A model generated the notes under the pieces. It saw only the letters and a program-made list of their open reading frames with translations. It did no database searches and was not told the origin of the DNA. DNA of 64,000 bases from Paenibacillus humicola (GTDB lineage Bacteria; Bacillota; Bacilli; Paenibacillales; Paenibacillaceae): assembly GCF_028826105.1 (NCBI RefSeq), contig NZ_JAQGPL010000001.1, forward strand, positions 2,878,501 to 2,942,500, given 5' to 3'. Below, in pieces: positions 34,540 to 47,024 of the stretch (position 1 is its first letter; each line of letters starts with the position of its first letter). Position numbers and translations under genes: made by a program.

Positions 34540-35487
34540 ATGGAATATGTTAACGTGCAGGGATTGGACCAGCCGGTATCGCGCCTCATTTTGGGCTCCG
34601 GCGGTTTGTCGCCGAATAATATGGATTATGTACGGACGATGCTCGAAGCATACCGAAAGCTGGGCGGCAATACGGTCGACCTGGCTTATATATACGGCGG
34701 AGGTGCATGCGAGCGCGCGATCGGGCTGTGGCTGGCGGAGAACGGCAGAGACGCGATTCATGTCTGGACAAAAGGCGCGCACCATGACCAGAACGGTCCG
34801 CGCGTCAATAAGCAGGCGATATATGAGGAACTGATGGAGAGTCTCGAGCGGCTGCAGACCGATTATGTCGACTTGTATGCGCTTCATCGCGATGATCCTT
34901 CGGTGCCGGTTGGCGAGATTTTGGAAGCGTTGAACGAGCATATCGAAGCCGGCCGGATGAAGGCGATCGGCGCTTCGAACTGGACGCATCGGCGGCTGCA
35001 GGAAGCCGGCGAGTACGCCGCATCCCACGGACTGACCGGATTCGCTTTCAGCAGTCCGAACTTGAGTTTGGCCAAAACCAATGAGCCTTATTGGGCGGAC
35101 TGCGTATCGGCCGATGAGGAGATGTGCGCCTGGCACGAACGCACGCAGCTGCCGCTCTTCTCGTGGTCTTCGCAAGCGCGAGGCTTTTTCTCCGGACGGT
35201 TCTCTCCGGAAGACCGATCGAATGCCGACATGGTCCGCGTATTTTATAACGACGGCAATTGGGAACGGCTGAGGCGCGCGGAACGAATGGCGGCGGAGAA
35301 AGGCGTGACGCCGATTCAGCTGTCGCTTGCCTACGTCCTGAATCAGCCGTTCCCGGCGGCGGCGCTGATCGGTCCCGCGAATATTGCGGAGCTGCAATCA
35401 TGCTACGAGGCTTCGCAAATCCGGCTGAGCCGGGAAGAGCTGCGATGGCTCGACCTGTCCGACGGAACGCATCAAACTTCCGCCTGA
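34540..35487 (+). CDS. Aldo/keto reductase
   Basis: A 315-residue NADPH-dependent barrel enzyme. The catalytic Asp and Tyr lie in VDLAYIYGGGACERAIG, the Lys in IHVWTKGAHH and the His in LYALHRDDP. ATG 34540 follows GAAGGAGGT; the frame happens to be open back to 34231 inside the previous gene. A terminator follows at 35511. It probably works with the Gfo-type enzyme upstream on the same sugar. Confidence 0.9.
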   Translation: MEYVNVQGLDQPVSRLILGSGGLSPNNMDYVRTMLEAYRKLGGNTVDLAYIYGGGACERAIGLWLAENGRDAIHVWTKGAHHDQNGPRVNKQAIYEELMESLERLQTDYVDLYALHRDDPSVPVGEILEALNEHIEAGRMKAIGASNWTHRRLQEAGEYAASHGLTGFAFSSPNLSLAKTNEPYWADCVSADEEMCAWHERTQLPLFSWSSQARGFFSGRFSPEDRSNADMVRVFYNDGNWERLRRAERMAAEKGVTPIQLSLAYVLNQPFPAAALIGPANIAELQSCYEASQIRLSREELRWLDLSDGTHQTSA

Positions 35488-35510
35488 CAGAATGCCGAGC
35501 GGAAGATCAA

Positions 35511-35542
35511 AAAAGAACCTGATCCATGGATCGGGTTCTTTT
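35511..35542 (+). terminator. Terminator of the oxidoreductase operon
   Basis: AAAAGAACC (35511-35519) and GGTTCTTTT (35534-35542) flank GATCCATGGATC, giving a long stem with a T-rich tail. Confidence 0.85.
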
Positions 35543-35545
35543 GTA

Positions 35546-35574
35546 TTGCACATAAACAATCGCAATGATATAAT
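35546..35574 (+). promoter_or_regulatory. Sigma-A promoter of rph
   Basis: TTGCAC (35546-35551), a 17-base spacer and a perfect TATAAT (35569-35574). Transcription should start near 35581, giving a ~100-base leader. Confidence 0.8.
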
Positions 35575-35592
35575 CAGAACACAACTGAGGTC

Positions 35593-38279
<2,687 letters not shown>

Positions 38280-38287
38280 TCCATCAT

Positions 38288-38314
38288 GGAGCAGGCGCCG
38301 CGGCGGCCTGCTCC
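38288..38314 (+). terminator. Hairpin after rph
   Basis: GGAGCAGGC (38288-38296) and GCCTGCTCC (38306-38314) pair perfectly nine bases after the rph stop; no T-run follows, so termination is uncertain. Confidence 0.45.
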
Positions 38315-38396
38315 GAATCGCTGGAATGGGGGGAGTTTAGCGCAACCTGACAGTAAAAGGAAAGTATAATAAAGAAAACGAATTCAGGGGGAAAGG

Positions 38397-38972
38397 ATGA
38401 CGAAACAAAAATTAGGGGATGCAAGTATCGGTTTACTGCTAGCGGCGGTATTGTTTTTTGCCGGCGGGTACAAATTCGATGCGTTAAGCGCTGCCCGGGC
38501 GAACTCATTTGTACCGAGCGATTCGGTTTTATTGGATAAAGTAGACTATCCATGGGGAAAAGTGTTCATTTTCGATTCGCCTGAAAAGCCGATTACGGTC
38601 CTCAGCTTCAAATCATTCGGTTTTATATGGCATTCGAGCATGTCCACCTATAATTATCATCACGATGACCCGATTCAAACCGTCGGGGAAATTTCGTATT
38701 CCGATGACAAAGGCCGGGACACGACCGTTATTAGTATCAGGGTGACCGACGCGCAGGTCTCTTATTTAGAGATTGGACCAGAGGGGAACCGATTACGAAA
38801 GGAAGCCGTACTGCATGCTCCGATCACATTTTCTTGGGATCGGTCGTTTCCGTGGAATGATTTTAATGCCAAAGCGTTTACTAAAGACGGGAAGGTTCTT
38901 TATGAATATCGCTACGCCAATTCAAATGTTATTCGATCGGAAGATTTTAAATGGTATCCCATTGCCCTCTAG
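38397..38972 (+). CDS. Exported or membrane-anchored protein, unknown
   Basis: A 191-residue protein with an N-terminal hydrophobic segment (IGLLLAAVLFFAGGYKF) that is a signal anchor or signal peptide. The remainder looks beta-rich, with repeated Tyr/Trp/Asp strands; I recognise no family. ATG 38397 follows GGGGGAAAGG. It lies between the rph hairpin and a terminator at 39134, so it may be monocistronic. Confidence 0.7.
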   Translation: MTKQKLGDASIGLLLAAVLFFAGGYKFDALSAARANSFVPSDSVLLDKVDYPWGKVFIFDSPEKPITVLSFKSFGFIWHSSMSTYNYHHDDPIQTVGEISYSDDKGRDTTVISIRVTDAQVSYLEIGPEGNRLRKEAVLHAPITFSWDRSFPWNDFNAKAFTKDGKVLYEYRYANSNVIRSEDFKWYPIAL

Positions 38973-39291
38973 CAAACAGGTTTAACAAGAAAACCGGCCG
39001 ACCTGACGAAAAGATCGGGTATTGACTTAACCATAAACGAATACAGGTGTTACATCGTACTCAATCTGCAGGCGAGGCTTTCTTAAATAGCGGAGCAACA
39101 TGTTTTTTTGACAAGCGTTATCAGTGAAGAGCCAAGACCGTGGCCGGATGCTGCCATGGTCTTTTTGAGTTGAAAAAAACAAAGGGGAAGGTTATCTTCA
39201 ACTGCCACAAAAATTTTTTTAACTGGTAACTTTTCACAAAAATGTGCGTAACAATAATGTCGCGATGAAGGGGGAGTGTGAATATCCGTTT
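38973..39291 (+). other. Intergenic region with a terminator
   Basis: Only the terminator at 39134-39166 stands out; no gene was found. A TTGACT at about 39023 has no clear -10. Confidence 0.5.
39134..39166 (+). terminator. Rho-independent terminator
   Basis: AAGACC (39134-39139) pairs with GGTCTT (39158-39163), extended by TGGC/GCCA inside, with a short T-run. It probably ends the 38397 transcript. Confidence 0.6.
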
Positions 39292-40701
39292 ATGATAACG
39301 TTCATGCATGTCAGGAATAAGCTTTTCTATTGGATGGTCATTCTCATTCTAACGGCGTTTATCGGCTTAGCGGCTGCTTTGCTGTATAAAAACGACAACC
39401 CCGCCAGACTGGTCAAAGCCGCCAGCTGGCAGCAGGTTAAGGCTTACCAATATGAAAAAACGCCGGGGCTGGAGCGTGCAGAAGCTTTGAAGCTGACCCG
39501 GCAAATAAATCAAACCATAAACATCCCCGGAACGGACCGAACGGTAAGCCTGGATGAAATCTGGTACAACTCGCAGTATATTTATTTCTTTTACAGCGTG
39601 GATATGAAAGCTCCCCATCTCGGCTCCGTCAAAGAGGAGGATCTTCCGGTTGTGTCTTTTCAAGTGAAGAACGGCCAGGATGAAGCGGCTGACGGCAGCC
39701 CTTTATTTACTTTAAATTGGCTGCAGGACGAAGGGGTTTATTATAACGGCCGGTTCTATGGAAGAATGGCGGCAAACCCTTTTCCCGAGCGTGACGGCAC
39801 CGGCTCGACGGCCAAACGGGATGTAAGTCAGCTGGATCTTAAGGGCATGACCGTTCGGTTAGCGGGAACGCCTTATCCGCTGTCATCCGATATAAAGCTG
39901 GCTGTGGATTATAAGGCTTCGCAGGAGAAAACCGAAACTTTACCTGTAAATCAATCGTACACAGCGCTCGGACAAACGATTGAAATTACCCAATTCGAGA
40001 TGGGGACGACGATGAACCGCCTTTACCTCCGTTATCACGATTCGGGAGAAGCCGGTCAGTTTGCCGGTGCTTCGATCGTTATAAAGACGGATGCGGGGGA
40101 AACGAGGCATGCTGAGGTAACCGAGACTTTGCCTGACGGAACGGTCAAGATGGAGTTTCCTCCTTTTAACCGCCGGCCGCGAAACGTCGACATTGAATTG
40201 CAGTCCGTTCTGTTTTTTAATGGCAGTCACCGGATCGAATTTTCGCTTAATGTTTCGAAATACGACACGTTCATTCAGCGCGGCGACGATTCCCGCAGGG
40301 AGGAGACCCGGCGTCCGATTGGCCGAATCGAAAATACGGATATTGACCTGGATGAGCTTTATTACGACAACAGAGGCATCGATTTTACCATTGCCTATCA
40401 AACCGAGAAGGGCTTAAGGAAGCCTTATCTGCATTTATATCCCGCGCTGCCGGGTTCAATCCCGACTGGTGCGCATCAGGTAGACGAAACAAAAATCCCG
40501 ATGCTGGTACGTGTCACCAACGAACGCGGGGAAGAGGGAACGATCGGACAGCGAGGGGGAGGCAGCGGGGACCGGTTCGACGCTTTTATCGATAAACCGC
40601 TTATTGAGCATTCCAAGGAAATCCATGTGACAATCGACAATCTCATGACAGAGCCTGTAACGGATTGGAAAACCTCTGTTTCCATCCCTGCGGGTTCATG
40701 A
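39292..40701 (+). CDS. Membrane-anchored protein with large outside domain, unknown
   Basis: About 469 residues. A single helix near the N-terminus (LFYWMVILILTAFIGLAAALLY) is followed by a long extracytoplasmic region with beta-rich segments (VSLDEIWYNSQYIYFFYSV, IDLDELYYDNRGIDFTIAY). This layout resembles Paenibacillus/Bacillus DUF4179- or DUF5643-like anchored proteins often tied to sigma-factor systems, but no sigma gene adjoins. The start is uncertain: ATG 39292 has AAGGGGGAG 15 bases upstream; GTG 39244 and ATG 39268 lack a site. Confidence 0.65.
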   Translation: MITFMHVRNKLFYWMVILILTAFIGLAAALLYKNDNPARLVKAASWQQVKAYQYEKTPGLERAEALKLTRQINQTINIPGTDRTVSLDEIWYNSQYIYFFYSVDMKAPHLGSVKEEDLPVVSFQVKNGQDEAADGSPLFTLNWLQDEGVYYNGRFYGRMAANPFPERDGTGSTAKRDVSQLDLKGMTVRLAGTPYPLSSDIKLAVDYKASQEKTETLPVNQSYTALGQTIEITQFEMGTTMNRLYLRYHDSGEAGQFAGASIVIKTDAGETRHAEVTETLPDGTVKMEFPPFNRRPRNVDIELQSVLFFNGSHRIEFSLNVSKYDTFIQRGDDSRREETRRPIGRIENTDIDLDELYYDNRGIDFTIAYQTEKGLRKPYLHLYPALPGSIPTGAHQVDETKIPMLVRVTNERGEEGTIGQRGGGSGDRFDAFIDKPLIEHSKEIHVTIDNLMTEPVTDWKTSVSIPAGS

Positions 40702-40812
40702 TACGCGACGGGAAAGCTTCGGTTCATTCTAGGAAAAAGATGGATGTATGCGGATTAAAGATGTTCTATAATGAAAGGAAACCCTCGCTAACCGTGAATT
40801 GGGAGTGATAAC

Positions 40813-41589
40813 ATGCCGACTTTTATTTCGAATGGTACACAGCTTTATTATGAAGATGAAGGCGAAGGTTTTCCTTTAGTATTTCTGCATGGCATCTATG
40901 GAAGCAGCAGGATGATTCATGTTGAAATCAGCCGGCTGAAAGAGCATTTTCGTGTCCTTGCATTAGATTCGCGCGGACATGGACAATCGGAACGCCCCTC
41001 TCATTATACGATCGCCGACCATGTGCAGGACGTAATCAATTTATTTCATCATCTCGAGCTCGATACTGCCTATCTGATGGGCATTTCAATGGGCAGCTAT
41101 ATTGCTCAAGGCGTTGCGATCGCGGTACTCGACCGGGTGAAGAAGCTTGTACTTGTTGTCCCGAAAAGCCATGGCAAAACTTCCTCCATGCAAGAGCTTT
41201 TCACCCGCCATGCCAAGGAGCTGGAAGGACTTTCGCTCGAGGAAAAGATCAGCCGTTCTTTCAACTATATGTTCCATAACCACGATTCTGTTCAGAAGGC
41301 CTTTCGTGATTATCATGCCAGGCAGGCAATGCTGACGCAGCCTCACGAACAAGAAGCGGCGAACCGGGCATTGGATGGATTCGATTTCCATGATGGACTA
41401 AAGAAGATTACGGCACGCACCTTAGTGATCAGCGGAACATACGACGGGTTAAACCCGCCCGAAATTGGCAAAGCGCTCGCCGCTCAAATTCCCGATGCAG
41501 CCTTCATGGAATTCATGCATTCCGGCCATGCTCCAAGTGTTGAAGAGCCGGAACGTTTTATTCATGAGGTAACGCAATTCCTGGCATGA
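40813..41589 (+). CDS. Alpha/beta hydrolase
   Basis: A 258-residue hydrolase of unknown substrate. The oxyanion loop is FLHGIYGSS, the nucleophile elbow GISMG (Ser near residue 95), the acid probably the Asp in SGTYDGLNPPE and the base the His in HSGHAPSVEEP. No signal peptide. ATG 40813 follows GGGAGTG. Likely a single-gene unit ending at a palindromic terminator. Confidence 0.9.
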   Translation: MPTFISNGTQLYYEDEGEGFPLVFLHGIYGSSRMIHVEISRLKEHFRVLALDSRGHGQSERPSHYTIADHVQDVINLFHHLELDTAYLMGISMGSYIAQGVAIAVLDRVKKLVLVVPKSHGKTSSMQELFTRHAKELEGLSLEEKISRSFNYMFHNHDSVQKAFRDYHARQAMLTQPHEQEAANRALDGFDFHDGLKKITARTLVISGTYDGLNPPEIGKALAAQIPDAAFMEFMHSGHAPSVEEPERFIHEVTQFLA

Positions 41590-41621
41590 CGTCTTGGAAA
41601 AACAACGATAGAACCATGACG

Positions 41622-41650
41622 ACAGGCTGCCGATCGGCAGCCTGTTCAAT
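41622..41650 (+). terminator. Rho-independent terminator after the hydrolase
   Basis: ACAGGCTGCC (41622-41631), loop GATC, GGCAGCCTGT (41636-41645), then TCAATTT: a perfect ten-base-pair stem with a modest T-run. Confidence 0.75.
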
Positions 41651-41928
41651 TTGAATACCATTAAGGCCAATTGTAGTGATTTACTTTAAATTACCTGCAA
41701 AATACCCCTGAAATGGTGTAAATATATGGTCCGGCTCTTTTCGTTTTATTTGAAAAGGAGCGGGAATAACTGGTTCGATAAAAATTTAGTGACATCGTAT
41801 TGAGACACTTCCAAGAGAATGACACACGTGATCACGCGCATCAAGTAGCCGGAGTATAAAGTCCATCTATATCGGGAATGAATTTTACAAAACAACACAA
41901 ATTGAATCGACGGGAAAGGGGAAAGAAG
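41646..41928 (+). other. Region upstream of the germination operon
   Basis: No gene seen. It contains a ten-base perfect palindrome CGTGATCACG (41827-41836). A sigma-G promoter would be expected for this operon type, but I could not identify one with confidence. Confidence 0.4.
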
Positions 41929-43461
41929 ATGCGTTTTCGCATTCGAAAGCCTGAGCCGCCGAGAACGGAACTACCGGATACGCTTTCTGCGGATATCAAT
42001 AAGAATTTGCAGGTTTTTCGTTCGATCTATGCCGATTGTTCGGATGTGATCTTTCGCCCTTTTTTGATCAGCGGCAGCCGGCAATCGGAACTGATCCATA
42101 TTGACGGGCTGTCCAATATAGAGGAGATCGACCGGAGTGTACTCGCCCCGCTCATGCAGGAAATAGAAGCGGGAGCAGCCGATATTGAAGGGATTTTTGC
42201 GAATAAGCTCACGGTTAGTAAATTAAAGGTCGTTCAGACCTTCAACGAATGTGTAGAGCAAATTTCTGCGGGAAACCCCTTGCTTCTCATCGATCTGGAA
42301 AATCGGGCTCTCTCTTTCGGGTTAGGAAAGTGGGAGAAGCGAGCGGTTGAAGAACCGGCCGCCGAAAGGGTATTGCGGGGACCGCGTGAAGGGTTTACGG
42401 AAACGCTAGGGGTAAACACTTCGTTATTGCGCAGAAAGATCCGAAGCCCCGAGCTGAAAACGTTGACGATGAAAGTGGGGCGGCGTACCCGCACGGATGT
42501 CGTTATTGCCTACATGGAAGGAATCGCCGACAAGACTTTAATCGATGAGGTTAAAAACCGGCTGCAAAGAATCGATATCGAAGGGGTCCTGGAAAGCGGA
42601 TATATCGAAGAGTTGATCGAGGACAATCCGTATTCCCCTTTCCCACAACTCTTGAATACGGAACGGGTGGATGTAGCCGCGTCCAGCCTGCTGGAAGGGC
42701 GTGCGGTTATTTTGATGGATGGCACGCCTTTTGTTCTGGTCGCTCCCATTTCGTTTTTTTCGTTGCTGCATTCGGCGGAGGATTATTATTCGCGGTTTAT
42801 GATCGGTACGGCGATCCGCTGGCTGCGATATTTTTTCGTCGTGCTCTCCATGCTGCTCCCATCGCTATATGTGGCCTTAATTACGTTTCACCATGAGCTG
42901 GTGCCTACCTCGCTTTTAATCAGTATGGCGCGTTCACGGGAAGATATTCCGTTCCCGGCCTTGGTGGAAGCCCTTATAATGGAGATCATATTCGAGGCTC
43001 TGCGGGAAGCGGGTGTCCGATTGCCGAAGCAGGTCGGCGCTGCGGTTAGTATAGTTGGGGCACTTGTCATCGGAGAAGCGGCGGTATCAGCCGGCATCGT
43101 TTCCTCGCCAATGGTTATGGTGGTCGCGATTACCGGGATCGCCTCCTTCACCATTCCGCGCTATGCGATGGGAATCTCTCTCAGAATGCTTCGTTTTCCG
43201 ATGATCTTCTTGGCGGGCACGCTGGGGTTATTGGGCATCATGCTTGGAATTATTGTGATCGCCATCCATTTATGTACGCTGCGTTCCTTCGGAGTTCCTT
43301 ATTTAAGTCCGATTGCCCCATTGAAAACGCGTGAATTGAAAGACGTGCTTATACGGGCACCATGGTGGTCATTAAACAGTAGGCCGCATTTAACCGGAAA
43401 ATACGATCCATACCGTCAGGCTCCCAGGCAAAAACCCGGTCCAGGCCGAGGAGAAGAATAG
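41929..43461 (+). CDS. Spore germination receptor subunit A (GerA/GerKA type)
   Basis: A ~510-residue membrane protein of the germinant receptor. A soluble N-terminal half (SRQSELIHIDGLSNIEEIDR; VAYMEG-like IAYMEGIADKTLIDEVKNRL) is followed by about five helices, with the diagnostic GAALVIGEAAVSAG-like GALVIGEAAVSAGIVSSPMV and AITGIASFTIPRYAMG. ATG 41929 follows AAAGGGGAAAG; ATG 41878 in frame is an alternative. It works in the spore inner membrane with the following B and C subunits to sense nutrients. Confidence 0.93.
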   Translation: MRFRIRKPEPPRTELPDTLSADINKNLQVFRSIYADCSDVIFRPFLISGSRQSELIHIDGLSNIEEIDRSVLAPLMQEIEAGAADIEGIFANKLTVSKLKVVQTFNECVEQISAGNPLLLIDLENRALSFGLGKWEKRAVEEPAAERVLRGPREGFTETLGVNTSLLRRKIRSPELKTLTMKVGRRTRTDVVIAYMEGIADKTLIDEVKNRLQRIDIEGVLESGYIEELIEDNPYSPFPQLLNTERVDVAASSLLEGRAVILMDGTPFVLVAPISFFSLLHSAEDYYSRFMIGTAIRWLRYFFVVLSMLLPSLYVALITFHHELVPTSLLISMARSREDIPFPALVEALIMEIIFEALREAGVRLPKQVGAAVSIVGALVIGEAAVSAGIVSSPMVMVVAITGIASFTIPRYAMGISLRMLRFPMIFLAGTLGLLGIMLGIIVIAIHLCTLRSFGVPYLSPIAPLKTRELKDVLIRAPWWSLNSRPHLTGKYDPYRQAPRQKPGPGRGEE

Positions 43462-43501
43462 AAGAAAAGGTTCGAACACCGTCGAGGAAAGGAGGAGTAC
43501 C

Positions 43502-44596
43502 GTGATCGAAAAGGAGAAAATATCCTCGTTCCAGATGGCCGTCATGATGTTTATCGCTGTGCTCGCAACGGGCGATCTGCTGGCGCCGGCCATTGCCGTG
43601 AGAGCTGCAGGGATTGACATGTGGCTATCCCCGATTTGGGCATCACTAAGCGGCTTTTCGGTCGTGTATATCTGTTATCGATTACATAAGCTTTACCCAA
43701 ACGAAACAATCATTCAATATTGTGTTTCGATTCTCGGCAGCATCCTGGGAAAGACGGCCGGTTTGCTCATTCTGTTTTTTTTGCTGCATGATGTTGGCGT
43801 CATTATCCGAGAGTATACGGATTTCATCATCGGTCATTTTCTCCCGAAAACGCCGATGATTGTCGTTCTGGGGAGTATGTGTTTGGTTTGCGCCTTCGCC
43901 GTGCGCGGAGGAGTGGAAGCGTTAGGCAGACTTGCGCTACTCTTTGTGCCGGTTGTTGTTCTGCTATGGGTGTTGATTGTGATCTTACTTATTCCCAATT
44001 TGCAGCTGGAGCTTATCTTACCAGTCATGGAAAAGGGCGTTGGACCGTCTTTGAAAGGAGCGATCCCGCTGCAAAGCTGGTACACGCATTTATTTTTGTC
44101 TGCCTTCCTGTTACCCTCTTTAACCGATCAGGAAAGAGGGATGAAGCGGGGAATGGCAACGGTATTGAGCTTAATAATCGCGTTGACCGTCTTGAATCTG
44201 ACGGTTCTGTTGCTATTTGGGGAAGTGACGGTCAGTTTGACATACCCGGTATTTGAAGCTGTACGGTACATCAGACTCGCCGGCTTTTTCGAGCATCTGG
44301 AGGCTGTCGTGATCGCGATCTGGGTGCTCGGAGGATTCGTCAAAATCTCCGTATACTTTTATGTGCTTGCTCTCGGCGCCTCTCAATGGCTGAAGATGAA
44401 TGATTACCGGCCCCTTGTTTTTCCCTTCGGTTTTATGATCATACTGTCCGGTTTCTGGTCCGCTTCCAATATTCAGGAACTGTCAAATTTTTTAAGTACG
44501 ATCGCGCCTTTCTATTTAAGTACCTTCCGTTTGGCGATACCGATGTTTCTCCTTGTGATTGCAATTTTCCGAAAGAGATTTTCCGGAGAGCACTAA
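43502..44596 (+). CDS. Spore germination receptor subunit B (GerAB-type permease)
   Basis: A 364-residue, ten-helix member of the amino acid/polyamine/organocation-like endospore germination permeases. The start ISSFQMAVMMFIAVLATGDLL is typical. It begins at GTG 43502 behind AAAGGAGGAG. In known receptors the B subunit binds the germinant. Confidence 0.93.
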   Translation: MIEKEKISSFQMAVMMFIAVLATGDLLAPAIAVRAAGIDMWLSPIWASLSGFSVVYICYRLHKLYPNETIIQYCVSILGSILGKTAGLLILFFLLHDVGVIIREYTDFIIGHFLPKTPMIVVLGSMCLVCAFAVRGGVEALGRLALLFVPVVVLLWVLIVILLIPNLQLELILPVMEKGVGPSLKGAIPLQSWYTHLFLSAFLLPSLTDQERGMKRGMATVLSLIIALTVLNLTVLLLFGEVTVSLTYPVFEAVRYIRLAGFFEHLEAVVIAIWVLGGFVKISVYFYVLALGASQWLKMNDYRPLVFPFGFMIILSGFWSASNIQELSNFLSTIAPFYLSTFRLAIPMFLLVIAIFRKRFSGEH

Positions 44597-44688
44597 GGTA
44601 AGGTGCGCTCGTCTTATTACGATGTGCTCATGCTTAAAATCGCAATTGCCGAAAGCAGATCCGGGAAAGGCCAGAAGAAGGATTAAGA

Positions 44689-45993
44689 ATGGCTAAATCT
44701 CCGCGACAAGTCGACAGGGGGTCAGATGAGATGAACCGTTTTGGGGCAGACAAGATCTCTCGGATATTTCTGATCTTGTTTCTCGCTGTGACCCTGCTTC
44801 CACTCGCCGGTTGTTGGGACAAGAGGGAATTAAACGATGTACTGCTGGTAACGGGAGCGGGTATCGACAAAAACGATAAAGGGATCGAGCTTTCTATTCA
44901 AATGATCCTTCCGAGAGCACTAAACGGGGGGCAGCAGTTAATGAAGGGAGATAGTGGCGGCGGCGAGGGCAGAGGACAGACGACGACTGTCATATCGGCT
45001 GTTGGAACTACAATTGCCGATGCGATGTCGAAGCTCCAAGAAAAGACAGCGCGCAGAATTTTTTGGGGTCACGTCAAGATTATGGTGATCGGTGAAGAAC
45101 TGGCGAGAGAAGGCATAAGCGAGTATATGGATTTTTTGACACGCCATCCGCAACCGCGACTTCGCATGTCTATATTTGTCTGCAAAGGGAAAGCAGCGGA
45201 TATTTTGGACATGCAGCCGGAGCTTGAGAGAGAGACGTCGGAAGTCGCCCGGCAAGAGGCCGAGCTCGGATTCGGAATGCAGGTCACGCTCAAAGAACTG
45301 CTGCTAATGCTGAGGGGTGAAACTGGCGCGGCGCTTCTGCCATGGCTGGAAAAAGCCCCCATGAGGCAGGATCAAGCAAATCTGAATACAGCGCTTCGTC
45401 TGACCGGTTCCGCCGTTTTCAAACAAGACAAAATGATCGGACATATCGATGACGAAGTGACAAATGGGGTTCAATGGCTGAGAAATAAGATCAAACTCGA
45501 TACGGTTACCATACGAACGGAAGAGGCGGAAGGATACGTTTCCCTTGAAATGATTCATGCTCACCTAACCTTAACTCCGCGTATAGAGAATGAGAAATGG
45601 AACATGACGGTTTCGATCGAGACGCAGGAGGATATTTATGAAAACACGACGAAGCTGAATATGATGAACCCGACCGTCGTAAAAAAGCTTCAGAAAGTTG
45701 CTGAAAAGGACCTCAAAATCTTTATAGAGTCGGCGCTGGATGTAGGGCAAAAAAAGTTGAAAGCCGATATCTTCGGATTCGCGAAGGCGTTCCACCGCAA
45801 ATATCCCAAACAGTGGGAATCGGCGAAAGACCGCTGGGATAAAATCTTTCCCGAGATTGAGGTCACAATCAATCCCCGGGTTAACATTCTCCGTCCCGGA
45901 TTGTCCACCGAGCCGCCAGCCGTGCCGCATAAAGAAGTCAAGAATGAGATGGAAGCAATGAATAGAGAATCAAAAGAGGTGGAAGAAAAATGA
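44689..45993 (+). CDS. Spore germination receptor subunit C lipoprotein (GerAC type)
   Basis: A 434-residue lipoprotein. The lipobox LAGC gives lipidated Cys42, followed by WDKRELND, the hallmark of GerC proteins; LVTGAGIDKNDKGIELSIQM continues domain 1. ATG 44689 follows AAGAAGGA at good spacing; ATG 44731 would give a more usual 28-residue signal peptide and is a real alternative. It overlaps the next gene by four bases. Confidence 0.93.
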   Translation: MAKSPRQVDRGSDEMNRFGADKISRIFLILFLAVTLLPLAGCWDKRELNDVLLVTGAGIDKNDKGIELSIQMILPRALNGGQQLMKGDSGGGEGRGQTTTVISAVGTTIADAMSKLQEKTARRIFWGHVKIMVIGEELAREGISEYMDFLTRHPQPRLRMSIFVCKGKAADILDMQPELERETSEVARQEAELGFGMQVTLKELLLMLRGETGAALLPWLEKAPMRQDQANLNTALRLTGSAVFKQDKMIGHIDDEVTNGVQWLRNKIKLDTVTIRTEEAEGYVSLEMIHAHLTLTPRIENEKWNMTVSIETQEDIYENTTKLNMMNPTVVKKLQKVAEKDLKIFIESALDVGQKKLKADIFGFAKAFHRKYPKQWESAKDRWDKIFPEIEVTINPRVNILRPGLSTEPPAVPHKEVKNEMEAMNRESKEVEEK

Positions 45994-46217
45994 AGTGGGG
46001 AGCCGTGCTAGGCGCCACTGCAGCCGTCATTGCAATGGCGATGTATGAATGGCCGAGAATGAACAGGAGTCCGAAGAAATATAAAGTGACCTTTGTATCA
46101 TTGTCCGTCATGGGGTGGCTGCTTGCGGTGTTACTTATTTGGTATCCGGATCTGCCGGGGCCGACTCAATTGGTCGATAAACTTTATAAGCCGCTAGGGA
46201 AACTTATTGCAAAATAA
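45990..46217 (+). CDS. Small membrane protein of the germination operon (GerD-subunit-like)
   Basis: A 75-residue protein with two hydrophobic segments (WGAVLGATAAVIAMAMYEW; MGWLLAVLLIWYP). Its ATGA start overlaps the gerAC-type stop. Small two-helix 'D' subunits are encoded in several Bacillus receptor operons and can modulate the receptor; the assignment rests on position and topology. Confidence 0.65.
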   Translation: MKWGAVLGATAAVIAMAMYEWPRMNRSPKKYKVTFVSLSVMGWLLAVLLIWYPDLPGPTQLVDKLYKPLGKLIAK

Positions 46218-46272
46218 CGAGATCGAAGAACATGTCCGCGCAGTAACGATTCATTCAGGTTTGACAATGGAG

Positions 46273-46310
46273 AGCGGTCATTTCCTTCCGGAAACGACCG
46301 CTTATTTTAT
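46273..46310 (+). terminator. Terminator of the germination operon
   Basis: AGCGGTC (46273-46279) pairs with GACCGCT (46296-46302), extended inside by TTTCC/GGAAA, followed by TATTTTAT. Confidence 0.75.
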
Positions 46311-46350
46311 CTGAGACGTAAGCAATCGTCACAATTTGGCATCGATAAGG

Positions 46351-46998
46351 CTAGACCGTGACTTTCTTGGCCAGATGCGCTGCCGCTTCTTCGGCGTCTT
46401 TCTTTGCATTTTTCAGCACATCTGCTTTATCAAGCACATTTGTACCTTGAGCCCGGATAATTTGGTAATCCTCGACACCGAGGAAGTTAAACATCGATTT
46501 AAGGTACTTGTGTGAAAATTCGTTATCCGTGTACCAGTCGTTATTTGTGTAGATGGCCCCGCTTCCTTGAATCACGAGTACACTGCGTCCGTCGGTCAAT
46601 AAACCTACGCCGCCATTTTTCGTATATTTGAAGGTTTCGCGGGCGATCATGACGTTATCCATATAATCCTTGAGCCGGGAGGGAATATTGAAGTTGTGAA
46701 GCGGCATGATGATGACGTATTTTTTTGCGCTCTTAAATTGCTGCAAAATGTCGTTCATTCTGCCGGTAACGCGTTTCTCTTCATCCGTCAGCTCTTCGCC
46801 CGATGCTAATTTACCCCAAGCGCTTAAAACGGTGCTGTTCACTTCCGGGATTTCTTCGGCATAGAGATCGATTTGTTCAATCGATTCGTTCGGATTCATT
46901 TTGCGGTAGTGCTCAAGAAAATGTTTGCCGACTTCAAGACTAAAGGAATCCGGGGAATCCACCGTTGCATGCGCATTAATAACAAGTAATTTTTCCAT
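46351..46998 (-). CDS. azoR: FMN-dependent NADH-azoreductase family protein
   Basis: A 215-residue flavodoxin-fold reductase. LLVINAHATVDSPDSFS opens the fold with the FMN phosphate loop region, and VIIMPLHNFNIPSRLKDYMDNV is the MPxxNFxIPxxLKxYxD block typical of AzoR proteins, which reduce quinones and azo compounds. ATG 46998 follows AGGAG at seven bases; the frame is open upstream to 47064. It is divergent from an Rrf2-type regulator that probably controls it, as in other redox or electrophile-sensing pairs. Confidence 0.9.
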   Translation of the reverse strand: MEKLLVINAHATVDSPDSFSLEVGKHFLEHYRKMNPNESIEQIDLYAEEIPEVNSTVLSAWGKLASGEELTDEEKRVTGRMNDILQQFKSAKKYVIIMPLHNFNIPSRLKDYMDNVMIARETFKYTKNGGVGLLTDGRSVLVIQGSGAIYTNNDWYTDNEFSHKYLKSMFNFLGVEDYQIIRAQGTNVLDKADVLKNAKKDAEEAAAHLAKKVTV

Positions 46999-47024
46999 TT
47001 TTCCACTCCTATCGCTGTTTATTA

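Noticed and set aside
34387..35397. 336-codon minus-strand frame opposite the aldo/keto reductase
   Set aside because: Shadow; the plus-strand frame has all catalytic motifs.
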